Below, piece after piece: positions 61,047 to 64,000 of a stretch of DNA of 64,000 nucleotides. This DNA comes from Tetranychus cinnabarinus. Taxonomy: Eukaryota > Arthropoda > Arachnida > Trombidiformes > Tetranychidae. Below the pieces are notes generated by a model. That model ran no database searches, was not told where the DNA came from, and was given only the letters and a program-made list of their open reading frames with translations. The DNA is taken from the NCBI GenBank assembly GCA_022266195.1, contig WHVY01000008.1:620001-684000 (forward strand). The letters run 5' to 3'. How positions within the stretch are numbered: the first letter of the stretch is position 1; each line of letters begins with the position of its first letter. A program made the translations under genes and the position numbers.

Positions 61047-63856
61047 ATGAGCAAACTATCATTCAGGGCTCGTGCCCTGGACAGCAGCAAAATGATGCCC
61101 GTCTTTAGGTCTGAAGAGATACCTGATTTGCCGGATTTTGCGGCTATTAACAGATCTGTACCTCAAATGCCCACTGGCATGGAGAAAGAGGAGGAATGTG
61201 TAAGTCCAATGATATCGTACAATCTTACCTAATTGTTAAAATTAGTGTTAACACATCTGATTTTCCTATGTTAACCAGTCTTTCTCCTCCCTCTTTTTTC
61301 AATATACCTTTCTCTTTGGCACCACAAAGTGTAAACATTGAATTTTACCAACTAATCTTATTATCATAGCTCATCATTTGCACAATTATGACTTAAATGT
61401 TTAATTTTCGTAGTTTATACCTTTGAAATACAGCCTGCTAGCTTATTTTCGTGCAGCTTTGACAGTTTTCATGACTATAGCAGTTTTTTTGCACTATCTT
61501 TAACATACTATTCTTTACTTTCACTGTTGTCTTGCAATAAACTAATGTTTTCTTTTTTTATCTCTGTTTCTTTCAGGAACATCATTTGCAGCGAGCCATA
61601 TCTGCTCAACAAGCTTTCGGTCATACGGGAGAACTTGTGATACCTACGCCCGAAGTGTATAAAGCTCCGGATGATTTTTACAATGCCCTTTACCCTAATA
61701 ATTTCAAGCTCCCTAGGCAGCTCATACATGTTGCTCCTTTCGATTTTGAGCAAGAAGTTCCTGATTATGACTTAGATTCAGAGGATGAAGTTTGGTTAGA
61801 GCAACAAAAAGACTTACCTGATCTTACTCCTTTGAAATTTGAAGAAATGATGGATAAACTCGAAAAAAGTAGTGGGCAACAAGTTGTTCTAATAGACGAG
61901 GCTAAACTTTTGCTCAAAGAAAGAGATGATCTGATCACCGCAGTCTACGATTATTGGGTTGATAAAAGATTAAGAACCCAACAATCCTTGATACCATTGG
62001 TTAAAACAGAACGAAGAGATGGTACAGCAAATAACAGTCCATATGTGGCGTTCAGAAGAAGAACAGAGAAAATGCAAACTCGTAAAAATCGCAAAAATGA
62101 TGAAGTTTCTTATGAAAAGATGCTTAAACTTAGAAGAGATCTCAGCAGGGCTGTGTATGTTCAATTTAGATTCATCATATTCATCTATATTTTCTTTTCC
62201 TTCGCCGTGGGACTTTTTTCATTTTTTTTCTTCATCTTTTACAGAGATTTATTACAACTAGTGAAACATCGTGAAAAGCTGAAGCATGATCATCTTCAAT
62301 TGTCGTTAGAAATTTTCAAAAAAAGGCAAGAAATCTCATCAAAACTTATCTGGATTGCATCTAACTTTTTCTTTCATTTTATATAGATATGAGATAGGTG
62401 ATTATAGTGGTCAAGTACTAGCCGAAGTTTCAGCTTTACGATTAATCAAACCTACCTCAACGTATTTACCTTTTAATAACTTCAATATGTTAAAACAAGG
62501 AGAGAAAATTCGTTCAAAGGTAAATTTCAAACTTTCTTTGGCCATCAGCATTCATTCATATCCTTATTCATCATTATATTAATATCAATGTTTTTTTCTT
62601 TTTCAGATTGATGAAACTCTTCAACCACCCCGACGAAAACGAGAATATCGTCGGCGACATAAGCAGGGTACTGCTCATGTCCAAAAAGCAGAATCGACTG
62701 AGTCTAATGAATTTATTTATACATCTGACGAAGAGATTTTGAATGGTAACCAGTCACAGCCAACTTCAGATCAAGAAGAAGAAGATCCCGACGGCCCTTA
62801 TGCTTTCAAAAGGCAAAAGGGTTGTTCATATCATGCTCCCCTCATTGAACAAAAAGGCAATTGGCCATGGTGTAGTTCTGTTGAAGGCGGGCTTGGTGAC
62901 AAACGCTATAGGTTCTGTCTCACATCAATTAATATTGGACTTAATCAACGCTGTATCGGATTTGCTAGAAGAAGATATGGCAGGGGAGGAAGGTTAGTTC
63001 TCTACTTAAAAAATTAGATATACTGAATTTTATTAACTTTTCATTCTATTTCTTGATCCATCAGAATTATTTTTGATCGTGCATGGACTCCTATGGATAA
63101 GTATTGGTCCAAATTAGATTCTAATCATGAGAACGAAGAAGATAATGAATTTATTGATGAAATTAAAAAAGAATGGTAAGTCTAAACTTTTTTCGAAACG
63201 ATTTCATCTAAATTAGATTACAAACATATTAATCTGATTAAATTTTTTTTTCTTTAAGGATACATTTTCGTCCAAAGTCATCTCCTCAAAGTTGTGTGAA
63301 CGAAGAAGTTTATCAAGAACCGGGGGCTGTTATCGATGAGCAAGGTAACCTCATACCAGTTGTAAAGATTGACCTTCCAAACTATTTTGAAGAAAGTGGA
63401 TGTTTTTCATCTTCAAATAAGCCAAATAATGAAACTTTGGACATTGAAAGTTTTAAAAATCACCAGAAAGAGCTTTTCGAAATGCAAAGGAAACAACTGG
63501 AGAGGTTAAAAGAAAAGGAATCTACCGATACCACGAATAACACCACTAACAGCGACATTAATTTATATATGTGCAATGTTTCGCCTGAACATTCCTTTCC
63601 GCCATCTAATATGAACAGTAACCAATTTTCATCAGCGATCTCCTTTTCATCATCCGAAACAAATACAAATTCTGCTAAAAACATCTCTAACACCATCACG
63701 AACAGCATAAATACAGCAAACAACACAAATCATAACAAAACTAATAACACTGATAACAACTCTAACAACTCAATCTCAACGATACCTCAACCATCAACTT
63801 TAGATTCAGCCAGTGTAAATTTTGCATTACGTGCAGTTGTGGATACAGTGTTTTGA
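61047..63856 (+). CDS. E(Pc): Enhancer of Polycomb (EPC1/2 ortholog)
   Basis: Scaffold subunit of the NuA4/TIP60 histone acetyltransferase complex in the nucleus. Seven exons: 61047-61199, 61577-62154, 62245-62325, 62387-62519, 62607-62992, 63065-63175 and 63259-63856, 679 residues. The start MSKLSFRARALDSSK matches animal EPC exactly in position, so the upstream in-frame ATG at 61014 is not needed. The EPcA domain includes QMPTGMEKEEE, EHHLQRAISAQQ, PDYDLDSEDEVW, EAKLLLKERDDL, YVAFRRRTEKMQTRKNRKND and SYEKMLKLRRDLSRAV. A second conserved block has CIGFARRRYGRGGR and WIHFRPK. The C-terminus is Asn/Thr/Ser-rich and ends ALRAVVDTVF. Intron 3 begins with GC rather than GT (AG|GCAAGA at 62326). 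The tail is shorter than in vertebrate EPC1. Confidence 0.97.
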
Positions 63857-64000
63857 AATTATTAAACGAAAAATTTCAATGGATCATCTTACGAGTGAAA
63901 TTTAAGTGTAAAAGAAAGCTACAAATACTCTATTAATTAAAAAAAAAACAAGAAAACGAAGAGCAAAAAAAAGAAGTCATCTTTCTAGGAACAAAATAAG

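Noticed and set aside
1..64000. tRNA, rRNA and CRISPR features
   Set aside because: I looked for tRNA B-box-like sequence, rRNA-like GC blocks and regular spaced repeats and found none I could support by eye; a tRNAscan run would settle the tRNA question.

Overview
This 64 kb window is nuclear DNA of a small-genome arthropod, most likely an acariform mite of the spider-mite type. The sequence is AT-rich. Genes are split by short GT-AG introns, mostly 70-600 bp. The set includes an arachnid-style RR cuticle protein, secreted astacins, a CUB protein and an ERK with the arthropod-like hinge. The species is inferred, not shown. There are no bacterial, CRISPR or operon features. All gene models below were built by hand from splice signals that keep the reading frame across every junction.

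Layout. 1-3235: no firm gene. 3236-5242 (-): ERK MAP kinase (rolled). 6486-7743 (-): RMND5A/Gid2-type E3 subunit of the CTLH complex. 8433-9135 (-): short protein with two UBZ4-like fingers, resembling SLX4. 9734-12440: large inverted-repeat (foldback-like) element. 12604-14242 (-): astacin with EGF-like and unfinished CUB domains. 15132-18321 (+): small secreted orphan whose single intron carries a second foldback element. 18613-19829 (-): longer UBZ4 paralog. 20046-20710: inverted, broken copy of the RMND5A promoter and first exon. 20711-30172: gene-poor, with rearranged repeat copies and an astacin fragment. 30173-32433 (-): HMG-CoA reductase with a very short membrane region. 34958-37498 (-): second astacin with a long Arg-Pro-rich tail. 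39529-40798 (-): RR cuticle protein. 45641-48818 (-): MSX/NKL-like homeobox gene with long introns. 51352-53253 (+): secreted two-CUB protein. 54470-59599 (-): NAT1/DAP5 (eIF4G2). 59992-60354 (-): UQCC2. 61047-63856 (+): Enhancer of Polycomb.

The genes do not form one pathway. Two halves differ. The outer parts hold compact, conserved housekeeping genes (ERK, RMND5A, HMGR, NAT1, UQCC2, E(Pc)). The part from about 7.6 to 26.4 kb is a rearranged block. In it an SLX4-like gene, the RMND5A 5' end, an intergenic block, an astacin and foldback elements occur in two or three shuffled, partly inverted and partly decayed copies.

Points most worth a second look: NAT1 has no in-frame AUG and an ACG in an ideal context, as expected for a family known for non-AUG initiation; HMGR appears to lack the sterol-sensing membrane domain, with a TATA box just upstream; both astacins depart from metzincin hallmark residues; and the repeat block looks like an active site of local duplication.
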